Assembly (NCBI RefSeq): GCF_007751035.1
Contig: NZ_CP036433.1
Coordinates: forward strand, 8,909,001-8,973,000
Length of the DNA: 64,000 nt
Direction: 5' to 3'
Origin: Lignipirellula cremea
Lineage (GTDB): Bacteria; Planctomycetota; Planctomycetia; Pirellulales; Pirellulaceae
How positions within the stretch are numbered: the first letter of the stretch is position 1; every line of letters starts with the position of its first letter. The notes below the pieces were generated by a model. That model was not told where the DNA came from. It worked only from the letters and a program-made list of their open reading frames with translations, and did no database searches. Both the position numbers and the translations under genes were made by a program. Of the stretch, positions 25,107-34,001 are shown in pieces.

Positions 25107-26311
25107 ATGGCGAAAAAGCCCAAAGGTTCTGCACATCCCAGCAGAACCCGTAAAGGCAGCACCCGCGATGTGAAGGTCGAACGAGTCGGCCGCGTCACGA
25201 TCTACAAGCGAGGGACAGCGTACTACCTCTGCTATCGTGAGAACGGACAAACGCAGCGGCCCAAAGTCGACGGCAACCTCGCCGTTGCGCGTGAGACTGC
25301 CGCCAAAGTCCTGGCCGCCTTAGAGGAAGAACGGCCCTCGCCTCTTACCTTCCATCGCACCACGCCGGCGGAACTCGTCGCCCAGTACCTGGACTATGCC
25401 GCGACCGTGCAATGCCTGGCCTGGCGCACGCTGGATCGCTACCGCGCCGCCTTGTCGCACTTTTGCGAGTTCTGTGAAGAGGCAAAGGTACCGAAGATCG
25501 ATGCCGTCACGGTCGCCACGGTGGAAGATTTTGTCCGCTTCCTGCGAGGGCAAACTCGCACCCGGAACGGCCACCAGAACGGAAAGCGGCGGCAATACAA
25601 GCTCACGGGAATCAAATTCATTCTCGGCGCCTGCAAGACGGCGTTTAACTGGGCTTACCAGCGACGCATGCTGCCCCCTTACGCGAGCAACCCGTTCAGC
25701 GACTTCAAGTGCAGCGCCCTCAGGGACAGCGAAACCGTCGACAAAGAGGTGCGCATTTTCACCGCGCAGCAAGAGCAGGATTTCTTCGCGGCCTGCTCGG
25801 AATGGCAGCGCGGTCTCTTTCTTCCGTTGGCGCAGCTCGGCGTGCGGGCCGGTGAACTCACGCATCTGCTGATCAGCGATGTCGACCTGGATTCTCGCGT
25901 CATCCACATTCGCAGCAAGCCCGAGATGCTGTGGCGTGTAAAGACGCGCCGCCGGCGTGTTCTTCCGCTGGTCGACACGTTGCGAGTCCTGTTCGAGAAG
26001 CTGATTGCCGGCCGCAAAGTTGGTTTTGTGATCCAGAACCGAGCCTTCGCCGCGGGAACGCAGCAGCCGGCGCGTCAGTTCAAGTCCGACCGGGAATTCC
26101 GGCAGCACCTGGCCAGACTGCTCGATGCTCAACACGAATCGAATCCTCTTGCTCAGGAACGCGACCTGAGGAAGGCCGCGATGAAGTACTGCCGAACCAT
26201 CGGCCAGGTCCCCATCGCGCGGCTGCGTTTGGAATTCTGTGATTTGACGAAGGCGATCGGCTGCCCGGAGTTTACGCGGGTCCACGACCTTCGGCACCTG
26301 TTCACCAGCCG
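25107..26311 (+). pseudogene. Tyrosine recombinase, truncated before the catalytic Tyr
   Basis: Phage-type integrase with a basic N-terminus (MAKKPKGSAHPSRTRKGSTR), an arm/core-binding domain (AELVAQYLDYAATVQCLAWR) and the catalytic domain: first Arg in LAQLGVRAGELTHL, Lys region after VIHIRSK, and H-x-x-R as HDLRHLFTSRA. It then ends; the LGH block and the C-terminal nucleophile tyrosine (about 40-60 residues) are missing. Translation runs on to 26363 through foreign sequence (IPAPLPAGSQGWRYD), which is the antisense of the cas3 remnant. So it should be catalytically dead. Confidence 0.85.
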
Positions 26312-26787
26312 GGCAATTCCGGCTCCGTTACCTGCAGGGTCTCAGGGCTGGCGATACGACTGACAAGATCGGCTGCCGCGGTATTGTTCTGCAGTCGCTC
26401 CAGCAACGTCAGGCGGGAGATCGTGCCGTAGTCGCGATCATTCGGTAACGGATTGGCCTGGGCGTTCGCCAATCCCGTATGATGCCCGGCGATTGCGAAT
26501 TGAACCGGTATTCCAGTTCTTCTCCACGCTCCACGACTGGCCCATTGGGCGCCCACGCCAGCGTGTTCGATTTGAATCGCTTCGCCTGTGAGCTTCGCTT
26601 GAAAATCTGGCTGGTACTTGCCAAGATCATGCCACTTTCCCAGCGGTTCGCCCCAGGCTTCCAGCGCGGCATCGATCCGCCCCAGAAACTCTCGACAACG
26701 TGCAGCGACACGTATCTCATGCTGGGGAAGCGTCTCCCAGTTCGACTTGTCAGAATCCTCCGGCAAACTATGCGCGTAGTGCGACAC
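26302..26787 (-). pseudogene. cas3: Truncated cas3 (HD nuclease domain only)
   Basis: Encodes only the N-terminal HD domain of Cas3, the nuclease-helicase of type I CRISPR systems. A GTG start at 26787 gives MSHYAHSLPEDSDKSNWETL, then WGEPLGKWHDLGKYQPDF with the His-Asp pair, IEHAGVGAQWA, and IAGHHTGLANAQANPLP, all typical of Cas3 HD domains, especially of types I-C/I-U. After 161 residues it stops; the helicase motor (about 500-600 residues) is absent. No other cas gene and no repeat array occur nearby. The break coincides with the 3' truncation of the convergent recombinase gene. Confidence 0.85.
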
Positions 26788-27494
26788 CCGGAAATTCCAT
26801 CATTGGAGGAAAGAGTTTTTCTGATTAAAGAAACGCCAAGGGACACGTCAGGTCACGGCGACAGATTCTCTAGAAAATAAACCCAACCCCTGGTATTCCA
26901 GATTGCACCTGCCCGAACGAGCATTTGTAGCGGAGTTTGCACTCAGATTCCAACACAATCAGCCCACATGCCATCATTCAGCAAATAGCCCGCTACCCCG
27001 GACCAATGGCTCCCACGATTTCTTCCCAAGAATCTTCTCCTGATCCCCCAGTCCAAAACGCAATCCAACGAACCCGGCGACACCTTCGACCACGCCATCA
27101 AGGTTTACTGCGCGCTTGCTGATGAGGACGTGGACAAAACCTGGATCACGGGACAACGCTGGAAGTCGTTTTACTCCAAGGGGTTCGTTGTGCAGACCTT
27201 CATGACAACCAGGTGTTCCGATTACTTCGAGACAACGGACACCGCATGGTTTCTTTTGAATCTTCCTTCGAAGGGTTCATCTGACAGGAGATACGAACCT
27301 GCCCGTAACGCGTTGCCCACAAAGGTCGCCGTTGCGCCTCAACGCGACGAGATTGCCCCGTTCGTAGTCTCCCTGTATTATCGAGGAGTCGGCAGTATCG
27401 ATAAGTCGGAGCTACGCCGGACTGGTGAACAACGCCCGGAAAGTCACGATCCGATGCCTCTTGGGATTGGATCGTGAGCAAGCCAGGCCGCGGG
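26788..27494. other. Region upstream of cas3 remnant; possible gene fragment
   Basis: About 700 bases without a confident gene. I looked for direct repeats of a CRISPR array and saw none. A plus-strand frame from 26989 to 27477 (ATG only at 27130) reads EPGDTFDHAIKVYCALADED, then TWITGQRWKSFYSKGF and TDTAWFLLNLPSKG. This looks coding, but an in-frame stop at 26986 and the late ATG suggest a fragment whose 5' end is lost. Family unknown. Confidence 0.35.
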
Positions 27495-28778
27495 TTAAAA
27501 GGCAGTCTTCGACTTGTTCGACGGGAGCTTTTCCGCTTGCTCCCACACTTTGGCCAGCTCGGGCCTGGTGGCGCGCAAGATCTCTCCCACCTCGCAACGA
27601 TCCTCTTTTGTCAGGCGATCGAAGGGCTCCTTGGGGTCGGGAGAGAGCAAGACCTCCGCCAGACGCAGGTAGAGATGCTGCTTGACGGGCTGCGGCAGCA
27701 TCTGAAAGGATTGGGAATAGATCATGTAGCTGCAGGGAAACTCAAACAGTCGCGTTTTCAGGTTGAAGTCGCGCAGCGAACGTTGCTGGGAATCGAACGG
27801 CCCAAGAGCCGCGAAATCCTGGGCGAAGTTAGAGGTTCCCTCGATCGCGTGCGGCAGCTCTGCTTCGTCGAGAAACAGCATTTGATGCAATAACGCTTCG
27901 CACTCGTCCTGCCAGAACACGTCCGGTTTGCCTTGGTCTTGCGCAATTCTCCAGGCGTACTGCACCCGACTCAGTTGGTTGTGAACGTCGATTTGATGCT
28001 CGAAAACCAAGAGCGCGACGATGTCGCTGTGAGGCGTGAGGTAACGCGAGGTGTCGATGCGGCTGGAGAGATCGGTCAGGTTGACGCCGTGCTTGTTCTC
28101 GACGGGTTGCGTCGGTCGCGCTGAAGACGGCAGCTGAAAGTTGCCCAGGTGCGGCGTTTCCCCATGTCGGCCGGTCACATACCAGCCGCCCCAACGCTCG
28201 GGCAGCGGACTCGCTTGCGAGGTGCGGAAGCTGCCCGCGGAAAAGACAGGCTGCCCCGTGGGATCGACGAACAGGGATCGCGCCTGGAGGCCAGGGATGT
28301 TCCTGGTGCGAGTCGAGGCATGACAGGTCATGCAGCGGCTGACCTGATGCGAGAATTCGGGCCGGCCGCTGTCTTCCTGATCCAGGCGGTAGAACGCCAG
28401 CCCTAGCTTCTCATCCGGTACGATCAACTCCAGGTAGCCGCCATGCGTCGCCGACACATAGGCGTCGTCGCTGAAGTAGATCGCCCGGGGGTTCTGGGGG
28501 CCGATCAGACTGCGTTGCGCGCTGGTCTTGGAGAACACCAGCAACTGCGAGCCTGGCGAGACTCCCAGCTGGCGCAGGAGAGCGGGCAATCGCTCTGAGC
28601 CATTGTCCAACTCAAAACTGCCCGAGTCGATTTTATCCTGCAGTCGCGAAATCTCGTTCTCCGGCGGCGTGCGGCTGTAGAAGATGGGCGCGACTTCAAA
28701 ATCCAAAAGTTCCTGACCGGGCAGCGGCTGGACCAGTGCGCCGAGGAGCAGAAGCAGGAGCAAGATCGCGGTTCTCAT
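27495..28778 (-). CDS. Exported CxxCH-containing protein, unknown
   Basis: Protein of 427 aa. Signal peptide MRTAILLLLLLLGALVQPLP. One heme-c type site, SRCMTCHASTRTRNIPG, near residue 152. Other marked segments are IYFSDDAYVSATHGGYLEL and WGGWYVTGRHGETPHLGNF, the latter following LFVDPTGQPVFSAG. The rest is helical (VQYAWRIAQDQGKPDVFWQ). It looks like a periplasmic mono-heme protein of a planctomycete family that I cannot name. Its ATG directly abuts the stop of the PQQ-propeller gene upstream, so the two are one transcription unit and may be an electron-transfer pair. Confidence 0.75.
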   Translation of the reverse strand: MRTAILLLLLLLGALVQPLPGQELLDFEVAPIFYSRTPPENEISRLQDKIDSGSFELDNGSERLPALLRQLGVSPGSQLLVFSKTSAQRSLIGPQNPRAIYFSDDAYVSATHGGYLELIVPDEKLGLAFYRLDQEDSGRPEFSHQVSRCMTCHASTRTRNIPGLQARSLFVDPTGQPVFSAGSFRTSQASPLPERWGGWYVTGRHGETPHLGNFQLPSSARPTQPVENKHGVNLTDLSSRIDTSRYLTPHSDIVALLVFEHQIDVHNQLSRVQYAWRIAQDQGKPDVFWQDECEALLHQMLFLDEAELPHAIEGTSNFAQDFAALGPFDSQQRSLRDFNLKTRLFEFPCSYMIYSQSFQMLPQPVKQHLYLRLAEVLLSPDPKEPFDRLTKEDRCEVGEILRATRPELAKVWEQAEKLPSNKSKTAF

Positions 28779-30236
28779 TTAACGTTCCTCCTGCAGGCGG
28801 GTAAATTCCGATTCGTTTTCCGTAATGCAGTACAACATCGCGCCGGTGCGGATCACAAACCGGCCGTCCACCGCGGCGTAGCCGTACTGCACAGGATCGG
28901 CGAAGGTCAGTCCGCGCTCCGCCATCCGTTCGCGGTTGCTGGCTCGCTCCTCTTCGGTGAGCGGCTTCTCTGTACGATGGGATCGCATTTCGGACAGGGG
29001 ATCCGCCGCGTCGAACAGGATGTTCTCTGCCAGAAGCTGGAACTCGGGCCCGGCGGCGATGACCTTGGTGACGCCGTCTTTGCCGAAAAGATAAATGCGG
29101 TTGTCGACGCCCAAAGGGGTGGCCCAGCAGGTTAGCCCAATCCGCTCAATATAGGCTTGCTCCCCTGTTTCCGCGTTGAAGCAGAAGAGCACGCCCGCCT
29201 TGGTGACCCAGTAGGCGTAGCCCTGATGGACCATGGGCGATCCAAAGCTGGGCATCGCTTTCTCGGTTCTCCAGAGCACGCTCGGCTGGAAGTCGCCGCT
29301 GCCTGCTGTCACCTGCATCGCCAGATTCGATCGCTTGGCGTCGCTTAACCTTTCGTCGTTCATGCCGGGCGAAGCCCCCACCAGGAAGCGACCCTCGCCA
29401 AAATCGAGCGGCGTGGAGGAGTTGTTGGCTCCAATGTCTTCGAACGTCCAGAGTAGCTTGCCCGTATGGGCGTCGTAACCGTCGACGCTTCCGCTGGAGC
29501 TGCAGACGATTTGCTCCTGGCCGCCGATTTTGATCAGACTCGGCGAGGCATAGCTCTGTCGACTAAAACGCTCGGTCTTCCACAGCGTTTCGCCGCTGGT
29601 TTTGTCGACGGCCAGAATATAGGAGGGGCCTTCGTGGTCGACGACCGCCACGACTGCATGGGCCGTCTGCAGAAGCGAGGCTGCCAGGCCGATGCGGACT
29701 TCAAACTCGCCGTACTCGGCGGGCAGATCGCGGGTCCAGACTTCCTTGCCTTCATGGGTCAAGGCGATCAGCTTGCCGGTTTCAAAAAAGGCGTACACAC
29801 GCTCCCCGTCGACCACCGGGGTGGGAGCCGACCGGCTCTGGAAATAGTTCGCCCGAACAGGCTGCGCTGAAGGCGTCTGATAGTCCCACAAGAGCTCGCC
29901 GCTGGTCAGACGGACGGCCGCCACGTGGCAATCATTCTTGAGCGCTCCCGAAATCGAAGTAACGAAGATGCGGTCGTCCCAGATCACGGGGCTGGACTGG
30001 CCCTGACCCGACAGCGGCGTTTTCCAGGCGACATGCTGTTCGGCCGACCAGTGCAAAGGCAGCGACTTCGCATGCAACGGCGTCGCCCCCGCTCCCAGAA
30101 AACCAGGCCACCGAGGCGGCGACAAAGCGGGCGGTTCTTCGGCTTCGCAACAGGCCGTCGCCGCGCCCAGGAGGGCGACGGCGATGACGCAGCACCGCGC
30201 CGGGAACAAAAACTTGGAGTGAAACAGGTTCATCAT
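28779..30236 (-). CDS. PQQ-type beta-propeller protein, exported
   Basis: About 485 aa, secreted. The ATG at 30236 (MMNLFHSKFLFPARCCVIAV) gives a signal peptide; upstream in-frame codons to 30410 are not protein-like. The body is a series of BamB/PQQ propeller blades with repeated x-GELLWDYQT, GKEVWTRDLPA, SGETLWKTERF and TGKLLWTFEDIG tryptophan-docking motifs (PF13360 type). There is no catalytic Asp/Ca site of quinoprotein dehydrogenases that I can see, so it is more likely a binding or assembly propeller. The 3' neighbour, directly abutting, is a CxxCH protein; the 5' neighbour, 64 bases away, is a DUF1559 pseudopilin. Confidence 0.85.
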   Translation of the reverse strand: MMNLFHSKFLFPARCCVIAVALLGAATACCEAEEPPALSPPRWPGFLGAGATPLHAKSLPLHWSAEQHVAWKTPLSGQGQSSPVIWDDRIFVTSISGALKNDCHVAAVRLTSGELLWDYQTPSAQPVRANYFQSRSAPTPVVDGERVYAFFETGKLIALTHEGKEVWTRDLPAEYGEFEVRIGLAASLLQTAHAVVAVVDHEGPSYILAVDKTSGETLWKTERFSRQSYASPSLIKIGGQEQIVCSSSGSVDGYDAHTGKLLWTFEDIGANNSSTPLDFGEGRFLVGASPGMNDERLSDAKRSNLAMQVTAGSGDFQPSVLWRTEKAMPSFGSPMVHQGYAYWVTKAGVLFCFNAETGEQAYIERIGLTCWATPLGVDNRIYLFGKDGVTKVIAAGPEFQLLAENILFDAADPLSEMRSHRTEKPLTEEERASNRERMAERGLTFADPVQYGYAAVDGRFVIRTGAMLYCITENESEFTRLQEER

Positions 30237-30300
30237 CGAAACACCGAAAAGGTAAAGGGCAAGAAAATGTCGGTCGTGACCAGGGTCGGGTGAAGCGTCG

Positions 30301-31386
30301 TTACCAGTTTGAAACGTTCTCTTCGCCGTCTTTCGTGAAGTGGGCTCGCCAGGCCGCGTTGTCGACGCTGTCGCTGATGAAATGCACGCCGCCGTCGACA
30401 TAGCAGACATTGACGCCGCCGCTGTGCTGGCTTCGGGCCGTCATCCAGCCGCGACCGTGGGCGATCACGTCGGGGGTGGGAGAGTTGGGATTCATGTAGC
30501 CCGTCACCAGCGTGCGGTGCTCGCGTCCCCACATCCAGGAATAGCCGCGGTCGGTGCCCCATTGCATGCTGCTGCAACCGCTGATCAGGTCGGCCAGAAT
30601 CGGATTGGTGAAGGCCGTCGTCGCGGATCGGCTGGAGCCGATACCGGCATCGGCGCTGAGCGGGTAATAGCAACTGGAAACAGAGGCGTACGCCTTGCGC
30701 GGGTCCACCTCGCTGGGACTATTGGGCAGATAGCCGTCAACTCCGCGGCAAGCTTCGGCGATGGCGATCGTATGCGACGTACCGTCGGTCACATCGGCAA
30801 AGGTGACGGCCGACCCGTAGTAAAACAATCCGTCCGCGTTCTGATACTCGGCGTCGTAACTCAGGCCGGCGCCGCTGCCCAGGCTCATCATGTAGTTGTG
30901 ACCAGCCCATTCTTCGGCCGGCTGGCCCGACGGATACCGTTGACTGACAAGCGTGCCCGTGTCGGAAGGACAAATCAGGATCGATACGACCTTTCCCGCC
31001 ACCGCAGCCAGGCTGGGGTTAAGGTACTGGGATCCGCCGCTTCCCAGCATCACGGGCTGAGAGAAATCGATCAGATCCTGCAGGCCTTTCTGCTCCAGAA
31101 AGGGGAGCAGTTTTGCCTGCACGGAGTAGGAGTCCTGGCTGGAGGTTCCCAGGCCGGGAAACACCGATTGCGCGGACTGGTAATTGTGGAGCGCCAGACC
31201 AAGTTGCCGCAGGTGGTTACTGCACTGCGCACGCCGTGCGGCCTCGCGCGCCATTTGCACTGCGGGCAGCAGCAGGGCCGTAAGCACGCCAATAATGGCG
31301 ATCACCACCAGCAGTTCCACCAGCGTGAAGCCGCGGGGGCGGCCGGGCTTTCTTACAGAAGAATCGAAGAGTAAAGAAGTATTCAT
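30301..31386 (-). CDS. DUF1559 protein with type IV pilin-like N-terminus
   Basis: Protein of 361 aa. The prepilin peptidase site is RPRGFTLVELLVVIAIIGVL at residues 16-35 (cleavage after Gly, Glu at +5), followed by LLPAVQMAREAARRAQCSN, the standard DUF1559 (PF07596) entry. The C-terminal H-X9-DG motif is HSGGVNVCYVDGG near residue 337. Such proteins are expanded in planctomycetes and are thought to be surface pseudopilins; no function is proven. First gene of a probable three-gene minus-strand operon with the PQQ propeller and the CxxCH protein. The Tad prepilin peptidase at 34002 might not process it, since Tad pilins have a different context. Confidence 0.92.
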   Translation of the reverse strand: MNTSLLFDSSVRKPGRPRGFTLVELLVVIAIIGVLTALLLPAVQMAREAARRAQCSNHLRQLGLALHNYQSAQSVFPGLGTSSQDSYSVQAKLLPFLEQKGLQDLIDFSQPVMLGSGGSQYLNPSLAAVAGKVVSILICPSDTGTLVSQRYPSGQPAEEWAGHNYMMSLGSGAGLSYDAEYQNADGLFYYGSAVTFADVTDGTSHTIAIAEACRGVDGYLPNSPSEVDPRKAYASVSSCYYPLSADAGIGSSRSATTAFTNPILADLISGCSSMQWGTDRGYSWMWGREHRTLVTGYMNPNSPTPDVIAHGRGWMTARSQHSGGVNVCYVDGGVHFISDSVDNAAWRAHFTKDGEENVSNW

Positions 31387-31647
31387 AGTTGGCCGGAATA
31401 AGAGTCAGAGATTGGCACGGAGCGCGCGCACCGCGAGACAGTTGCGCACGACAGTTCGCAAAAACAGGAGGAATAACAGCGAAACCCGATCAGGCCTTAT
31501 TCCGCGCAGCCGGTGATAGCACGCTCACAACAGAGCTAATTCAGCAGCTTTGTGAGGAGCGAGCCGATCTCCGCGTGAGCGTGCAAACACAAGCCGCGCA
31601 GACAGAGCGAGTCCCTCGCCAGAGCGAAGACCCGCCGTTCAAGGCAT

Positions 31648-32325
31648 CTAGATCAAGCAGAAAGAAAGCGCTCGTCCCGACAACTTGGGCGGCAAAAGAG
31701 GCGAGTCAGGCAAACGACATCGCAAAGCTATAGAGCGGACGCGCGGCCAAGATCCGACGCTCAGAGCCGGCGGCCAGGCATCACCCTCCCAGGCAATCGC
31801 CCAGTCCAAAGAATTCCACAGACTCGAATGACCGTGGCACTGCTGCATCCAGGCGCCGATCACCAGCTTCAGCGTCCTTCGCCCCTGGGGGGAGTCGCTG
31901 GCGACCGGCTGCGTCGACGGCGACGGATTCTCTCGCTTGACGGGCGAACAGCAGCTACAGCCCTCTTTTGCGGTCGTTTTCACGCCACACAACATGGCTG
32001 CGTCGTCCCGGGTTCTGCTTTCGGCTGCCGCCGCTTGAACCACAAAGTCAGGGGGCGTAACGCCGTGACTCTTCGCCCAGGCAAGCTTCTGGGCGTGGGA
32101 GAAGCAGCAGCACTTTCTCCAGCACTGTTCGGCCGAGCCACAACCACAAGGCCGATCCTGGCATGGAAAGGGAGCGGAGCGATCCTTGCCTTCGATGGCC
32201 GGGTAACCGGCAGGCAGAGGAATAAACGAAGCGCATATCGAAAGAATCAACAAAAGGCAGGTCAGCCTTCGCTGGAGCGCGTCCCCGTATTTTGGCGGCT
32301 GTCCAATCATCCAAAACCTCGGCAC
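31648..32325 (-). CDS. Cys-rich secreted/membrane protein, unknown
   Basis: About 225 aa. A hydrophobic segment (LTCLLLILSICASFIPLPAG, residues 22-41) acts as signal or anchor. A dense cysteine cluster follows: PFPCQDRPCGCGSAEQCWRK, then CCCFSHAQKLAWAKSHGVTPP, and later GCSCCSPVK. At least nine cysteines in 60 residues suggest metal binding rather than disulfides alone. It is divergent from the Cys/His-rich gene at 32675, with a palindromic operator between them. The start could be the ATG at 32325 or 32310. No domain name is known to me. Confidence 0.65.
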   Translation of the reverse strand: MPRFWMIGQPPKYGDALQRRLTCLLLILSICASFIPLPAGYPAIEGKDRSAPFPCQDRPCGCGSAEQCWRKCCCFSHAQKLAWAKSHGVTPPDFVVQAAAAESRTRDDAAMLCGVKTTAKEGCSCCSPVKRENPSPSTQPVASDSPQGRRTLKLVIGAWMQQCHGHSSLWNSLDWAIAWEGDAWPPALSVGSWPRVRSIALRCRLPDSPLLPPKLSGRALSFCLI

Positions 32326-32674
32326 TTTTCAATATGCCGAAAACCTGATTGTTCAGCTCACTCCTCACACGTACGAGTCTACTTAGCCGCCCTCGCCTTG
32401 ACAATGCGGTGCGCCGTTCCGTCGCTGCGGTCTTTTGTCGCGTTTGCGATCTGTCGTCGCCAGCGAGCCGCCTCCCGCTTTCTGATACGCCTGAAACCTG
32501 GCCTGCGACGGCGATAGCGAATCCACGAACTGATGTTCCGAGGAACTTCATTTGCAATTAACTTGCAAATGCGAGTCGAACCTATTGACTCTGCCTGTCG
32601 TAATAATCATAATCATCAACTCAGGACTGGTCGGCCCCTGAACATCTCACTTTCTCTCAGCAGTAGCGTGCGCT
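32326..32674. promoter_or_regulatory. Divergent regulatory region of the two metal-motif genes
   Basis: About 350 bases between the Cys-rich minus-strand gene and the Cys/His-rich plus-strand gene. It contains the palindrome at 32549-32571. The leader from the palindrome to 32675 resembles the leader at 54413-54540 beyond the palindrome itself (shared words CCTATTGAC and GACTGGTCGG, and the same start context GTGCGCTATGCGC). Confidence 0.6.
32549..32571 (+). promoter_or_regulatory. 23-bp palindromic operator, copy 1
   Basis: Perfect arms CATTTGCAA and TTGCAAATG around TTAAC. The identical 23 bases, in the same orientation relative to the gene, occur at 54518-54540 upstream of the paralogous gene. 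It lies 103 bases before the start codon at 32675. The size and symmetry suit a dimeric repressor; a Fur-family (Zur-like) or MarR-type regulator is an inference. Confidence 0.75.
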
Positions 32675-33109
32675 ATGCGCTTGGCCCGACAAATCATTTC
32701 CGTTGCCCTTCTGGCGTTTTATGTCGCCCATGTGGCGGGCGGACAGGCATTGCATCTGGGGCTGTGTGCGGCCGGCGTTGATTCTTGCTGTAGTGATCGC
32801 CACTGCCATACGAGCGAACGGTCAGTCGTTCCCGATTGCTCAACCGCCGCCAGGCATTCGCACTGCCAGTGTCATCACTCGGTTGCAGAAGAGTCGCAGC
32901 CAGAGGATCGTCCGTCGGGTGAGCATCACCCGCATGATTCCTCCCGTTGCTGGGTCTGCCAGGTGTTCAGCCTGGCGCAAGCACAGCCAGTCGCTTTCAC
33001 GGTTGAGTCCGTCGCCGCCGTATGGCCCGCGACGCCGCCTGCAGCCTTTGAAATCTATCTTTCTCCCAGCCGTTCTGGCTGCCGATCTCGCGCTCCGCCT
33101 GTGATCTAA
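32675..33109 (+). CDS. Cys/His-rich secreted small protein, paralogue 1
   Basis: Exported protein of 144 aa. Signal peptide MRLARQIISVALLAFYVAHV. The mature part starts GGQALHLGLCAAGVDSCCSD and is packed with Cys and His (RHCHTSERS, HSHCQCHHS, GEHHPHDSS), then SRCWVCQVFSLAQAQPVAFT and the C-terminal RAPPVI. It shares the signal region, the CxxCQV core and the RAPP tail with the gene at 53984-54412. The residues are those of a metal-binding or metal-sensing periplasmic protein. No enzyme domain. Regulated probably through the palindrome upstream. Similar in style to small copper/zinc-related DUF2946-like proteins, but I cannot assign it. Confidence 0.75.
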   Translation: MRLARQIISVALLAFYVAHVAGGQALHLGLCAAGVDSCCSDRHCHTSERSVVPDCSTAARHSHCQCHHSVAEESQPEDRPSGEHHPHDSSRCWVCQVFSLAQAQPVAFTVESVAAVWPATPPAAFEIYLSPSRSGCRSRAPPVI

Positions 33110-33542
33110 CCAGGCAAATTCAACTCTTGTTGAGAAGAGTCGCGTCTGCGCGTAGCTCTTGGGATTCCTGTACGGGAATCGTCGTATTTCAGCCTGTAAC
33201 GGCTGGGCTACGAAGGAAGCAACGCGCTCCCCCAGCGTGGACTTATTTAGCGAACAAGTGATCGTCAATATTTGTCGTCGCCCAGCTTTGAGGGCGACGT
33301 CACCGGCCACCGCTGCGCGCGGCGTATGAAGCTAACGAGGTCCGACCAGTCCTGTTGTTTCAGCGCTCGCGCAGCGGCCTTTGAAAACTGGTCAGGGAGA
33401 TGGCAAGACGCCTGCTTCCCATAAGTTCCGATTGCAATCGCAATAGATGGCTGGCAACGGTTGCCGCCAGCCTCCGGAGCAAGCGCAACCCCTCTGTGTT
33501 TATCTGTTTGACAAGTTTTTCTTTCGTATCAGGAAAAGTAAC
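33110..33542. other. Hairpin-rich spacer before the Tad operon
   Basis: About 430 bases without a gene. Several inverted repeats occur in series: ACTCTT/AAGAGT (about 33120-33138), GATTCC/GGAATC (about 33160-33180), CAGCC/GGCTG, and a perfect 8-bp stem CGTCGCCC/GGGCGACG at 33276-33299. None is followed by a clear T tract. The Tad promoter should lie in the last 100-150 bases. An ATG at 33447 in frame with the pilin is ignored because the residues before MLRKLF are not a pilin leader. Confidence 0.45.
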
Positions 33543-33893
33543 ATGCTTCGCAAATTGTTCCGCAGCAAAAAAGGCCAGGGCCTTGTTGAATACGCACTGA
33601 TCATCGCGGGCGTGGCGCTCATTAGCGCCGCCGGCATCTCGGTGTTCGGGCACAAGGTAACCGACATGATCGCGGCCACCGCAACCGTTCTGCCCGGCGC
33701 CCATGCCGATGACAACGGACCGATGGTTAGCGGCAAGCTGATCGAAACCACCGGCGCCGGCAGCGGTTCCATTCAACTGGATGCGGCCACCATCGCGGGC
33801 AACACCGACACGGGCCGGCTGGACTCGAACGTCCTTGGATCGGATGGATCGACCGACGGTTTCGGCGGCCTGATCCTGGAATCGGCTCCTTAA
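33543..33893 (+). CDS. flp: Flp/Fap-type pilin
   Basis: Major subunit of a Tad (Flp) pilus, 116 aa. The ATG at 33543 gives the short basic leader MLRKLFRSKKGQG, cleaved after Gly, followed by LVEYALIIAGVALISAAGIS, with Glu and Tyr at the +4/+5 positions of Flp pilins. The downstream part (TTGAGSGSIQLDAATIAGNT) is longer than the 50-70 residues of classical Flp and is Gly/Asp/Thr-rich. It is the first gene of the Tad operon and is followed by a strong hairpin, which should make its transcript more abundant than the rest. Confidence 0.92.
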   Translation: MLRKLFRSKKGQGLVEYALIIAGVALISAAGISVFGHKVTDMIAATATVLPGAHADDNGPMVSGKLIETTGAGSGSIQLDAATIAGNTDTGRLDSNVLGSDGSTDGFGGLILESAP

Positions 33894-33933
33894 GCCGGGC
33901 GGGAAAGACGATTGGCATGGCGGCCGTATTCTT

Positions 33934-33967
33934 CCCTCTGCGCTCCTTCGGGGGCGCAGAGGGTTTT
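33934..33967 (+). terminator. UUCG-tetraloop hairpin after the pilin gene
   Basis: Stem CCCTCTGCGC with GCGCAGAGGG is perfect, extended by TCC/GGG pairs around a TTCG loop (33947-33950), and followed by TTTT (33964-33967). This is a classic rho-independent terminator shape. Being internal to the operon, it probably acts as a partial terminator or mRNA stabiliser. Confidence 0.88.
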
Positions 33968-34001
33968 GTCGGTGATGCCGTAGTCCTGTGAGCCTGCCCC
34001 C

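Noticed and set aside
26788-27494. Possible CRISPR array next to the cas3 stump
   Set aside because: I found no regularly spaced direct repeats of 28-37 bases in this stretch.
33276-33299. 8-bp GC hairpin as a terminator of the Cys/His-rich gene
   Set aside because: No T tract follows and it is 170 bases past the stop; left as an unassigned hairpin.
33420-33445. ATTGCAATCGCAAT as a third copy of the operator before the pilin
   Set aside because: Arms and spacing differ from the 23-bp palindrome, so similarity is superficial.
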